Assembly: GCA_020086605.1 (NCBI GenBank)
Contig: JACBWW010000051.1
Coordinates: 2,423,810-2,487,809 of the forward strand
Source: Lanius collurio
Taxonomy: Eukaryota; Chordata; Aves; Passeriformes; Laniidae
DNA: 64,000 nt
Reading direction: 5' to 3'
Shown: positions 12,599 to 25,107 of the stretch, piece after piece
How positions within the stretch are numbered: the stretch's first letter is position 1
How the letters are laid out: every line of letters starts with the position of its first letter
Notes under the pieces: generated by a model
Told to the model about the DNA's origin: nothing
The model's input: only the letters and a program-made list of their open reading frames with translations
The model's database searches: none
Made by a program: the position numbers and the translations under genes

Positions 12599-15500
12599 AA
12601 AAGTGGGTTCTCCTGTTTGATTATCTTTGTGAATCACTGAAACAATGTCATGCAAAACTGAAAAAAACCTGGCCAAAATCAGCCACCTATATTTGGTGTC
12701 AGGAATTATCAGCTGAGCAGCTCTGTTCTGTTCCCTGTCATGTTGTCTCCTCAAAGGAGCTCGGACATTTTGCTGCTGTCACATTGCCATGGTCACATCA
12801 TGATTCACATCTGCAGAGTGTAAACAGCAGCACTGAGAGCTGTTTGACAAGTGGCAGTACCCCTGGTAAACAAATCAGGGATGCACTTAGAGTGATTAAC
12901 AGGAACTGCCAGCGTTTGAGATGGGGTTGGTACCTGAAACAGTTTGCCCTAAGCAGATCTTCCTCTTTAGGATTGGTGGAAGAATGAAGAAACAAACAAA
13001 AAATTACCTTGCTTCAAGTGTAATGGCTGTGTAAGGTTCATATTTAATCAGTAGTTCGTATGAAACTTCAGGTAGTGTTTGATCCCCTGGCATTCTGTGG
13101 GTATTATTGCAAGATCTAAGACCAGGGATATTTTTTTAACTAGGTTTTTCTGAGGCAGTCAGTTGTTCTGCTGGCTAAGGAAAGGAAATACTAACATGGC
13201 AATGAAACTTTTGCTGCAGTTATAGCTGTGACTGAGGGCACAATGAGGAAGAATGGCAGCTTTGACAGTGGGTGACAAACTTGCCCTTGGGTACTTATTT
13301 TTGTCCTATCTTTGATTATTTGTAATGTGGATTTTTTTTATTTGTTCCAAAGGTAACAATGCTGTGTAAATCTGATGTGATCTTGAGGTACCCTCTCAGA
13401 GCCACCCCCCAGGTGTCAGAGGCCTGGTTTTGAGCAATCTGACTTAAAGAAACACACAGCTGCTAAAGCAAAAAGGAATTTGAAAAATTAAGACAAAATC
13501 TCCCTGACATCAAGATGGAATGAACACATCTGTAACAGTTATTTATCATAAACTCTTCAGAACCCCTCTCTTAACTACAATTCAAATTAAAATGTGATTT
13601 AAAACCACCAGACTTCTTTGTGGCCAGAGACCAGTGACTTTCCTGTCCTTTTCCCTATATGATTTGTTTAATCCTGCATCAGTGCAGTGTGTAAAACACC
13701 TCCAAAGAAGAAACACTGTGCAAGTATTTAAAAATAACTTTCTATTGATATAAAGTGCTACACAAAGGAACTGGTGATAGAAATAACCTGTATGGTGGCA
13801 TCCTGGTGTTTATTATTCATGAAGGGTTGTTAGTTCTTCTAGAGATGTTCTTTACTAAGTTTGCTGTTTCCCCATGTATACCTGTGTGATTTTTCTTCCT
13901 ATTCCATGTCTGCTCCTCAGTGACAATGAGCTATGCTGATTTAAAGGCTAAGATTGAGATCAGAACCAAGAGACATCACAGGTTGAATGTTTTTATGTAT
14001 TCATCTTTTCAGGAAGAATTTGATTCCTGTCCTCCCTCTCTTCTTTGAGATAAAGCCTTCTAGCATCTCTGGGAGTCTGGGGAAAAACGAAAATGTCAGC
14101 AGCTGTACAACAAATTATAAATTTCACCTGAATTTAAAATTTAATTTAAAATAATCTAACCTTGACTTTTTAAATGCTAGACAGTTTGATGTTTCTTACT
14201 ACATGAACTTGAATCTGCTTTCCACATTGATAGATGGCTATAAATATTCTTTACTCTGTTGGCTGTTTATCATCTCTGTGCTTTGGGTAAACAGAACCAC
14301 ATAAAACAGTAACTGAAGAGTAACTGTCTTATGCTGTTCCTTCCTTGCTACTGCAAGTATTTCATTCCTTGGTAGGTTTCTTTCCTACTGCTTCTCATTC
14401 AGATCTACAGTTTGTCTTCTTTCCCCCTTCTCTTAATTTTCCCCTTTTACCTCTCAATTTCTTCCTAATTTTACAGACCTCTCCTGAAAACACACCCCTG
14501 CACTAATATGAAAATAAAGCAGTGTCCTTCTCTGTTCACTTTTCTGCCCCAAGCCCTGGGGATTTGCCCCTCTCCAGAGCTCATTATGGTCTGAGCCAAG
14601 GGCAGCGTGTGGAAGTTACAGTGAACTCAAACCTCTCCTCAGCCTCTGTGGCTCTCACAGTGGGGAGGGTCAGTTCAGCAATGCACTGCTTTACTCAGTG
14701 AAATAATAACTTTTTTGCCATGCTGCTCAAGCTCCTTGGCATTGGAGAGGAGGCTGGGGGGGCAGGAGGGAGGATGCACAGAGCAAAGCTGGGAAGGGAG
14801 ATGGCAGAGGCAATTCTCATGTTATTTTTCCACTCTCAGCAGCATTTTTCCCTTGCACTAATGTGTGCTCTACCTATGGCTATAGCTGTCATATAGCTGG
14901 CTAAATGTGTAAATAGTAATTAACTTATCTTGACCCATTGTTCCATTGCTGAAACTGGTTATTTAACAAATGAATGTCAAATGCTTTCCCCTAATTCCTG
15001 AATTGCACTGCTGCTGCATGGGAAGTGCCATGGCTCTGAAGTCAAGAGTTTCACAGCAGAGTCATTGTGAGTATTTTACCATCTGTTATGGCCAGGATTA
15101 ATCCTGGCTCAGTACTACACACTCACACCGGAATCTTAGATTATCAGGTTTTTTTCTTTTGGAAACAGTATTAAGGGTGTGCTGGGCATTGACCAGTCCC
15201 ATTTCATGTCACCAGGACAGTGAAAACACTCCATACAATCCCAATTCATGTTTTAGCCTGAATGTTACCCCTACTGTTGTGGGTAGACTCTCTTTACAGA
15301 AAAACACTCATCAGGATAAGTAATTTATTCAGTACATTTCACTTCACCTTACAATTCTATCATCTGAAGACAGGATTACATAATGCACCCTCAGATATGA
15401 ATATTGTTCTGCACATGTGTGCTTTGCCATTAGATATGGGAAATACAAAAACAAATGTAGAAGGACAAATGTATCAGACATAGAGCTGTTCTGTTGCTAA

Positions 15501-18070
15501 GGACTTCAGAAAAAAAGTAATTTTTGTTATTGTAGTTCATGTCCTTATTTTGATAAATTTCCATTTCTGTTAGTGGCCACTTTTATCATCTGAGTACCGA
15601 ACTTGTGCATAGTTTTCTAAATTACACATATTTAATGCTTGATACTCATCTTTCCTTTCCTGAAGACCCCAATAATGTCATGCAGGATCAAGGGGCTCTG
15701 GATTGTTTTCACAGGGAGAAGGATCACATCAAAAGGTGCTTTCCTTTCCCAACTTGTGGTGGCCTCTCCCTGAGCTGGGCTCCCCAGTCACCAGGAGCTG
15801 GGGGAAGAGTTTTGCTGCCATTGATTTCGCCTTAGCTGCACGACAGTAATACTTTAAGCTTTCTAGGCTTCTGCTTTTTTTATCTTTTGAGTAGATGCAG
15901 ATTACACATCTCTCCTTTCTCTTGTGCTTACAGTCTGCTGCAGAGAAGGGGAATGCACACTTCAACTAGTCATGAGCTAAAAGCTTCTGTTACAGCAAAG
16001 AACTTTTTAACCTGTCTGTTTATACCCAAACTCAGAGAGGAAACACTTTAGTCTTCCAGTTCTGCTGACTTTGAATCATTTATTCGCTGAAAGGCTTTGT
16101 GTCTGTCTGTCCTGCATTGCCTGTTTCATTTTGGGGGCATTCTGGTAACAAGGAATCTGTCACCACTGTGAGCTGTGTGCAGGGCAGCTCCTCTGTGTGA
16201 CCAAGTAATGTTGTTTATTCCTGTTCCAGTAATCTTCAGGCTATCATTGTGTTTAAAGAGATTTTTACCCAAAGGGGAATTACAGTCTCATATTGTAAGG
16301 CTCATTTGGGTCCTGATCCAAGGGAAATTATTATTCGGATGCTCTAAAGAACTGACAGATGTGACAGTATTGCTGTCCTCACTTGTTAAAAGTAATTTTC
16401 ATATATTTGCCCCCTGACCTTTGTCTTTATCATTGATGTTGGATTTATCCTTGCCAGCTGCCCTGTCTGGAGTTCTCAGCTTCCTTTAAATGTTGCTTGA
16501 CATTTTGTTCATTCCTTAACCAAGTCTGAAAGGTCAGGGACTACTGGCACATTTAAGATAATATTCTACATATTTTTGGGTCAGAATCTTTCCTTCTTTC
16601 CTCTTTTGTTAGTGCAGGATTTAGTGAGATACTGCCTCAGCACAGGTGATCCTGTGTACTCAAATAAGAAACAAATGACTGTGAATTGTAACAGGTATGA
16701 AATGATGATTTGAATACTATGGGTTTATTTCTTTTTAGTTGTTTGAGACATAGGCATTCACATTTCCCATTCTGTTTGCACAACCATGAAAACAAAACAA
16801 CTTCTGTTTCTATCATGCAAGTTTCTTGCACAGCTGTTGTGTAGGAGAGTCTTGAGAAATAAAAGCATCCACTTTGTGAATTTGCAATACCACGAGTGGA
16901 AAGGAAGCAAGTTCTGTCCTGCACTGGGCTGTGGATTTTGTTTGCTTTACAAAATTAACAACAGAGGCAGATCTGTGTATTGATAAATTTGTACATTCAT
17001 TCTAAACTTACCTTTTGTTTAGGTCACCACCACATGAGAGTTTTTAATTTTTTTTTTTAACTATTATTTTTTTTTACTCACAAATTAAGCACAAAAATAC
17101 TTCTTTTATTATCTGTGAGTTTTATATTCAGCTCAAAACTGCAAATATTATTGTGAATGAAATTAGGTGAAATTATATTTACTATAAAGTCTTAAACACC
17201 ACATTATTCCTATTGTGTAACACATTTATGCAAAACCCAAATATTTAAAATAATTTAGTCATATTTATTCTGTTTATCGGTTTGGAAAGAAATAATCTAT
17301 AATTAAGTAGGGTACTTAATTTAAATATCTCACATTTAAAAATCAGTTTAAAGTCAATTACTGCTGGTTACTTTTTGGCTTGGTTTTGTTGGGGTTGTTT
17401 TTGATAAGTGGTTGGATTTCAGCATCCTTGATGATTATTCAAAAGAAGACTGCCCATTTTAAGCTGCTAAATTTTGTGATATGATACTGTTTTCTGTGTA
17501 TTGTGTGGAATATAGCAACAGACCATGAAAGAGAAGCTGCATTTCCCCAATAACTTTACCTGCATGGCAGGTTTCTTCCACAGTTTTCTTGCAAAAAGTC
17601 CTAATAATTGGTGCCCTTCCTATGCAAGCCTTGCCATTTCAGGTTGTTAAAGCAAGGACATGAGGGACTGGGTATTTAATGTGGGATTGTTGTCCATGGG
17701 ATGTGGGAAGATTCCTTCTTTCATTAGTCAGTAACACCATTGGTAGGAAATAAGTGAATTAATGTCCATTAGCAATTAACAGATTTTGAGTCTTTAGATA
17801 CCTGTATCAGCTATATCAATCCTCTTCAGTATAATAAAGCAGATACATGGTATTCACATAATCAGCAGTAATCATGCCAACAATTAGTTGGATTTTTTTT
17901 TTAGTATGTTTTTAATGTATTGGTTTGGCTTTAGGTTTCTTTATGAGGTAGGGATATTCTACAGTGTAAATCTAAATATGGAGACAAAATTACCCAGAAC
18001 AATGAGGAATAGTATCTCTCATGTCACTGTAATGAAAGCAACAATAAATTCTACTTGCCCATTCTGACTG

Positions 18071-18084
18071 GCTGTAATTACAGC
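18071..18084. promoter_or_regulatory. 14-bp palindrome with TAATTA core
   Basis: GCTGTAATTACAGC reads identically on both strands. The TAATTA centre is a dimeric homeodomain-type site. It lies in a low-repeat stretch (about 18000-18260) with other TAAT-like words, consistent with a conserved enhancer; that role is inference from the motif alone. Confidence 0.3.
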
Positions 18085-20121
18085 ATTGGCTGCAATTCAT
18101 TTGAAGAAAATTGTTTTGGGTGTTTTACCAATATAAATTATGACAAAAATATTTATGAAACTACTTAAGCAGCTTGTCAAAAATGTGCCTCCTCTGATAA
18201 AGACAAACAATATTAGAGTGTTCACATGGTGATTTTTAGGCTCTTCCTTTTCAGCACCCCTGTTCAGAAATCAAAAAAAATTAGATTGCTTGTTGCTTTG
18301 TTTATCTTGTCAAAAGATTATCTTAGTAAAATTTCATAATGAGCATAGAAAAGTTCATTGGGGGAAATGAAAACTCCTACAACGGAGAGGAAATGACTGT
18401 GGAGTAACAGCACTGAGGGACCTTGAGGCGACAGTGGGAGAACAAAGGAGATGTTAATCTGCACTGAGATAGCTGGGAAGTGGCCAGTGCTCCCATAAGC
18501 AGCACATAAAAAGTGTTCTCAGTTTGGGGCAGGGGAAGAGCCCTGTCAGCAGGAGCTCATGAAATAATAAACTCAAGATACCACATTACTGATAAGTCTG
18601 AACAATTACAATCTGCTTAGAGAAAAGCATGGTAGATAAGGGAGCTAGGATCAGGTTTAAAGAACAACAAAGCTTGGGAAATAGCAGTTTCATTTGACAT
18701 TTTAAGGGATGTATTGTTCATCCACTCAACTACACTGCAATAAACGACAAGCTTTGTTGTTACAGCATGAAGGTGCTGAAGGCCACATTTTTTTTATGGG
18801 CAGTTTCTTTGAGATGTATAAGATGAGCTGCATGATATATTCCATTTTCATACAGTGCCCTCAGAGTGCAGTTACATGCACAAGTATTTAATGGTTTTCC
18901 TTCTGTGTTTTAAAAGGGACTAAACATTCAATTAATGTTGACTATCTGGGCCACATACCTGGTTTTTGTCAGAGGAAAGCAAATGGAAACGGCAATGAAA
19001 GCAACTCAGATCACTCACACACATGTATATTTTACATACATGTTAAACTAACTGTCACTCTTCCTATATGTGATGTGTATTTTGTGCCCTTGTGGGAAAT
19101 TAAATTTTTCAAAGCATATTCCCCAAAGGAGTAGGCACAGACAAACACTTAAACTTGGATCCATAAAAATAAAAAAATTATAGTAATTACATCACTGAGA
19201 GTGTTTTGAATCTCCTAATAAAGAACTTAGAAGATAAGGACCACAGGCATAGTTGTTACCCAGAAAAGAAAATATTCCTATAATCTTTTATCAGCAATCT
19301 CTTGAAGGTAAAATTGATTTTCCTATGCTATTAACAAAAAATTTAATCTCTTGGCACCATCTCTGGTAACTTTTTGGGCATTTCATCAAGCAATAGATAT
19401 ACAAGTGGATCTGTCTGACTCAGTTTGTCACGTCCCATGTTTGACACACAGTGTTGGAGTTGCCTAGTGCTGTTTTATTAATTATGCTCATTGTAATCCA
19501 GGAGTAGCAAACAGAAAGCATATTCACAGGGAATTCAGCTTCAGCTGGAGTACCCTAAACTGTTAGGTAAATGAAAACAACAGAGGTCAGGAAACATTAA
19601 AAATGGAGCTGTCAATTCTAGTTCTGTTCATCACATCAAAATGCAGACTAATGAAACTGAGAGAAATGATGACGAATATGAGTATATCCCTTTTAGAAGT
19701 CATCCAAAAAAAGCTCCCACTCAGTAATTTTAGGACTGATTGAAAAAAAGTATGTGTAATTCAGCAGAAATAAAGGTGGTGGTAGCATTGTTTGGATAAT
19801 TGGTTATGTCAGATGTGAGGGGACTGTACATACAAGATTCTATAAGCATGAATTATACCTTTGATTTTTTTTCCTCAATCAATGCTCCTGAAAAGTAAAA
19901 GGAAATGAAAATCTTAAGAAAAAGAAAGTATGAAAAGCCCCATTATACTATGTGAAAATATATTATTGTATAAAAACTTGTCATACAAGAAGCAAAAGGG
20001 CACAGGTTTCCCTTCTCTGTTTGCTGAAGTGATGTGTAAAGCTGTGAGATTAACCAGTAAGCAGAACAGTTTCTAGAAATCATTACAGACATAGGTGCTT
20101 CTTACAAAAATACTTGTTCAA

Positions 20122-20133
20122 AACAAGCTTGTT
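20122..20133. repeat. 12-bp perfect palindrome
   Basis: AACAAGCTTGTT is self-complementary. No associated feature was recognised, and a palindrome of this length is expected a few times in a window of this size. Confidence 0.8.
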
Positions 20134-21213
20134 ATATAAAACAGACTTGTTAGGAACAGAGGGACTGTTTGTCAGGCTTTGTCAGAAAAGGACCAAGATA
20201 GCAAATAAGCTCTGTGTTCACACTATTCTTATAGGAACATGTTTTGTCTAGGGTTTGCATTTACACTTTTTAAAAATGTGAATTCTGATAGTATAGAAGA
20301 AAAGGTTATAGCAAACACTGAAAATAAAGCATTTTATAGTTTTAATTGTATCTTTCACACTGAAATGTGTTGAATGGGTTGTAGAACTAACAATCCCATT
20401 CTGACCTTTCTTCTTTAACCCAGCATTTTTCTGTCTCTGGTGTGTTTAAATGAAATTTTTTTACAATATCAATCATAGCCTAAACAAATAAGGCAGTTAA
20501 TATCTCAGCACTCCTCCCTCTTCTTCCTCACTCCTTTCAAAATGCAATTCTTGTCCAGATCTACAAGCCAGTTTGGGACTTGTCTTTTTTACTATTATGT
20601 TAAAATCTCACAGTATCTCCCTCAATGAAATGTCTCCCTAATTTGCTTCATCTTCACTGACATTGTCTTTACTAATACAGCATTCTTTGACTTGGTTTCT
20701 CTTCAGTCTCTAATAAATGCAACAAATTACTTGTCTGACCTTGCAATTTGTTAGTATTACCTCAATTATTAAGCTCTTGGGCTGTGTGATAGCAAACCCA
20801 GCCTCAGTTCTGTGTTGTCCATTTCATTTTTTGTCCCTGAACCTGCCCCACCTTCCTGCATGAAACTTTCTTTTTGTTAGTTTTGTTTGTTCCTGAAGTT
20901 TTGTCCATGATCTTCTCTTTTTGAGTCCCTCAGTACAAAGCACCACTTCTTTCTGAAGCTTTGGACGAAACCATCCACATTTAATGTAGGTTGGCTATCA
21001 ACAGTTCCAGTCTCAGCAGCTCTGGTGCCTTTGCCAGTTCAGGATAGGAAAGTGAAGAAGGAAGTTATTTCCTTATAGAAATGTTCTCTGTTCTGTACAG
21101 AAGTGTTTTGGGGCAGCAAATCCTGTCCTGTGCACCAGCGTTTCATATCTCATGTCTGTGCCAATGCAGTGGAATTTGACTTCTTTCAGTGTTAGCCATA
21201 AGCCCCTGAGGGG

Positions 21214-21254
21214 AAAAAAAAGCAAAACAAACAAACAACAACAACAAAAAAAAA
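21214..21254. repeat. A-rich AAAC/AAC simple repeat
   Basis: A short run of A8, then AAAC- and AAC-type units, ends in a run of nine A. It looks like a low-complexity microsatellite. The flanking sequence does not resemble a retroposon body. Confidence 0.85.
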
Positions 21255-22119
21255 CCAGTGTAGAGCAATCCATATTGATCCTTTGCACATTTATCAATGA
21301 AATATTTAAAATTTCTTCATATCAAAATTGGACAGATCAGTTTCAGAATTTCCAATGAAAGCCAAGGAAGGGCAGCCCACTGCTTTTAAGTCTTCCAGAA
21401 AGCCTGACTTTGTTTGACAGTTTGAGGGGTCATGAAGGAAGAAGTCTCAAATCAACACCCTTTTGTCCCATTCCATTGATCCAGAGATGCTCTAGTTAGC
21501 TTTCAACACCCTTTACTTTCTAATAGTTTTCAGCCATTATATCCATTTTAAATACTTTTTGAAGGAGGTAAGGATGAGATGGGGTAAGGTTTGGGTACTC
21601 AATGCGTGCTCAACAGTCCTCTCCACCCTCTCAGATTCACATGTGTACACACTCCCTGTCATCTCCCACATCAAGCCCAAGGGGCTTTAAATAATATTTT
21701 AGGTAACATGCTAAGCATTTAATTTTCTTTAGAAGAACCTAATTATGCTAGAAATTAATAATTAAAAATTATAAATAGAATAAAGAAGAAAACATTAATA
21801 TTATATCCTAGGGCAACATTTTTCAGCATGATGTGTGGGGAATTAGGTGCAAAAATCCCATTTATGTTAATGGATCTTGTGTGTCTAATTCTTCATACAG
21901 TACAGTGCAAATTTACCCCCTGGTGTCTTTGATGGTACAGAGGACCAGCACAGAGGGGGAGAAAAGTGATTTATTTGATGATCTGTCAATCATAATGGCA
22001 ACCACAGAAAATTGCAAAGCTGATTTTAACCTCTCTAGAAACAGCTAGTTAGTCCATATGCTTTTTTTCTCTTGCCAGATGTCATCATTCATCAATTTCT
22101 CATTAAGAAAATGGCACTC

Positions 22120-22161
22120 AAAAAAAAAAAAAGAGATATAGCTTTGTCTTTTTTTTTTTTT
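22120..22161. repeat. 15-bp A/T inverted repeat
   Basis: A13 followed by GA (22120-22134) is exactly mirrored by TC followed by T13 (22147-22161), with a 12-nt spacer. The arms could form a cruciform or RNA hairpin. Both arms are largely homopolymer, so slippage could have produced the pair independently. Confidence 0.85.
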
Positions 22162-24539
22162 AAATCCAGAAAATCAGACTGTAAAACTCAGGATGAGGTA
22201 GTCCTTTTCCAAAATGGAAGTCCTCTGTGCCCTGTAAGTTTTGCAACTGCAGCTCAGTCTGAAGTGCTTAAACCTGTCATGTAGTTTGTTAAAAATGTTT
22301 TACATCTCTACAATATTTCCAAAATCAGAGACCATTTAAAAAATCCATTTATTCTGATGACTCTTAATCCCACAGAGTAATATAGATATTCAGGTTATCA
22401 TCTCAAGTTTATATTTTCTTTCAGTGTCATTGACTTGGAGGTCACAGATACTGACCTAAGCTCATTCAAACCATGTGGGTAACAGGGGTCTTCTCTGCCT
22501 GCTGTTGTGTGTTTGGTATTTTAAAATGAATCAACCAAGAAACAAAAATCACTGATAGGTGACAAAGATGTTAACAACTGAATAAGGCATTGTTTGTTCT
22601 TATTTTTATGAAGGCTGTCACAAGTCAGTGTACAGAGAAAGCTTTATAGCTAAGTAAGTTGTCATTTTTACTTCTACACTGGTTAAATTTAAAGATAGTT
22701 AAATAGGGGTTTTTTCCCCTTTCTCTCTCTTTTTTTAATTTTCAAATAAATGCTTAAAGCATCCTGGAGAGCCATAAGACATCCTTTTCCAAATATGACA
22801 TACCCTCACTTCTAAATAACATCAACATGTTGTAAGTGTTTGGTAGGCTGCCGTTAAACAGCTGTTTTATTATTAATATTTTATTGCCCTACGTTTTCCA
22901 AGATATTTTGACACTTGCTATTATTTCAAATGCAGCTTTTCTTGGAGTTTTTAATGGTTTGTGTATATCTCTAGACAGTTTCAAGATCTTGAAGCTGTCA
23001 TAACATGTTAAGTAGGCAAATCAGCTAACACAGTAGTTTCAAGAAAGATAATTTTCTTTGCATAACTTCAATCTGCATCGTTTTGCATGACTTATTAACA
23101 GGAGCTGACTCATTGACAAACAAGGCATATAGCTTATGGAATCAAGAATGGTTCAGAGTAAATGTCTTCAAAAAGCTAAGCACTGATCAAAATACTGAAT
23201 TTTCTGTTGCTGACAGTTTAAAATATGCAGAGGCTGCTTGTGGTTGAGATTTCATTGGAAGGATTTCCAAGAGTATATTACAGTTTTGATATATATAAAA
23301 TATTTATCTCTGCAACTGTCAGGCCTTTATGTATGCAACCTCACTCAGTACTTGAAATCTAAATTTCTAAAGGCCTTGTACGGAACCCTAGTTGCTTCCA
23401 CATTTTAATTTTCTTTTTTATTAATTTATTCCTTCCATTCCTGGAATAAGTAGGACAGTGAAGGTCACAGTGATGGTGAAAATAAAGAGTTGTGACTTTT
23501 ATTCCTATAACCAGATCCTGTGCATCCGGTCAAAAACGTACACTGTCATTAGGTTGCAGTGCTATTAACCTGTGCCCTTCTCCTGCTTGCCACCTTTCCC
23601 AGGCTGTGAGAGCATTCACAGCCTGTCAGAGCTTCAGGCTGAGTCTCTTCCAAAGACTGCTGATTGCTCTGACTGTGTGTGGTGATTGGGTTTCTGATAT
23701 GAACTGCTATCACAAAGCAGAATGCCAAATTCTGTTTGTTTTGGAGCTTGTGTTGAAAAAACCTCTGTCCTAGAGGTGAAAGGATTAATGTTTTATCTAC
23801 TGAAGCAGGCCTCAGTCTTACCTCTTTTATAAAATGAATCACAAAGCCAGTAAAGACTGAATAGAGTTTTCACTTCTTGTGCTTTATAGCAAAACAAAAT
23901 TTAGCAGGAACTGTTGCTGTTCTTCCCTGGCTGGTTGTTTGTCAGGTGCTGTGATAGCGACTTCAGAGCAGGAACTGCCTCTCCTCTCCACTACAGCAGA
24001 TGGTGGCTGTTTTGAAGCTTCATATGAAACTGTAGGAACAACTATCCTAGATCTGTGTTTGAGACTTTTCATGAAAAGCAAAGAAAAAGCTGCCTGTGTC
24101 CTTTGAATGCAGTTAAGAAGGTAAAAGTTGATGCTAAATATTGGTCCTTTTTTAAAGTAAAAGTCTGTATTAATTTCAAAGAAATTGTGCAGAGCTGAAG
24201 TCTTGAAGATGGAATTTTTAGTAAATAAAGATTTTGATATTTAAGTCTTTCTGTCATTTTGCTTAGTAGAAAGGAAGCACCTCTTCCCACTAAATAAGAT
24301 TTATCAGGAGGACTGAAGTTTAAAAAAATACAAATGGATACATTTGACTTTTTAAATACTTGAAGAACTAACATGACTTAAACTGCCTGCATGACGACAC
24401 TTAGATTAAAGAGAGGTTATCTTCTCCACGTGTATGCATCACAAGAGCACACAGAGCCCACTTTGTCCCTGCTGTCTGGGTGCAGTGCCACAAAAACCAA
24501 CCCTTGGGATGGTGAGCACTTGAAGGGATTTTTGTTGTA

Positions 24540-25107
24540 AAAGGTCTGTGCAAGCCCTAGAGCAGTTCTTCAAGGAGAACAGTGGTTATGGTGCTGCCCC
24601 ACTCAGTAATCCCCGGGGCCAGAGAGGGCCCTTGCAGCCAGCAGTCACTGCTCCAGCCATGGGCTGGGTCTCTGTCCCCCTCGGGGTCGTGCACATCTCA
24701 CAGGGCAGTCTCCTCTGTCTCACCTGGAGCCCAGGAAAGATAAGGACTCCACTGTGTGATGGGAAATGGGAGTTATGAAACTGGCACAACTCCGATGTGA
24801 ACATCCAGAGCCACACCTGAGCTTCTGAGTGTCTGTAGAAGCAGCTCAGGTACCAGGGTCTGTGTTGCGGTGGATCCCCTCCCCGGCCGGGTCCCTGCCA
24901 TGTCACTGAGTCAGCTCTGCCTTAGGTTCCAGCCCCCCGGGCTCTGACCTGGTTGGGTGTTTGTCCCATCCCCGCCCCTGGGATCCCCTTTCCCCCTGTC
25001 TGTGATAAAACGAGCAGGATGGAAAGTCCCGCTCTCTCACCTCGCTGACTCTGCCCAGGTCACGTCCTCTGTCCCCCTCCAGGACAGAGGAAATAAATGA
25101 CTTAACA
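24540..25107 (+). mobile_element. Probable endogenous retrovirus LTR-like block (boundaries uncertain)
   Basis: This GC-rich island with many CpGs stands out sharply from AT-rich flanks. Its right part has the order expected of an LTR: a TATA-like 'gataaaac' (about 25004-25011), then a GC/pyrimidine-rich segment with repeated CCTC/CTCTC words, then an AATAAA polyadenylation signal near 25090, ending close to 'cttaaca'. TG-type starts are available (for example near 24751), but I could not find a matching target-site duplication, so the ends are open. No gag, pol or env coding sequence is adjacent, so it would be a solo LTR. A CpG-island-like regulatory segment is the main alternative. Confidence 0.4.

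Larger units (their letters stand above)
11711..24539. other. Long non-coding AT-rich stretch
   Basis: No gene is visible. The longest open frame (about 12553-12987) begins without ATG, spans a hairpin and has no recognisable domain. A GC-richer patch at 14520-14830 holds a G7 run (14756-14762) in a purine-rich context. From about 16980 to 20400 the sequence is very AT-rich and nearly repeat-free. It resembles the conserved non-coding landscape seen around developmental genes, but this cannot be confirmed from one sequence. Confidence 0.6.

Noticed and set aside
12553..12987. One of the longest open frames (144 codons, + strand)
   Set aside because: It begins at TTG, crosses a hairpin, overlaps minus-strand frames of similar quality and shows no domain.
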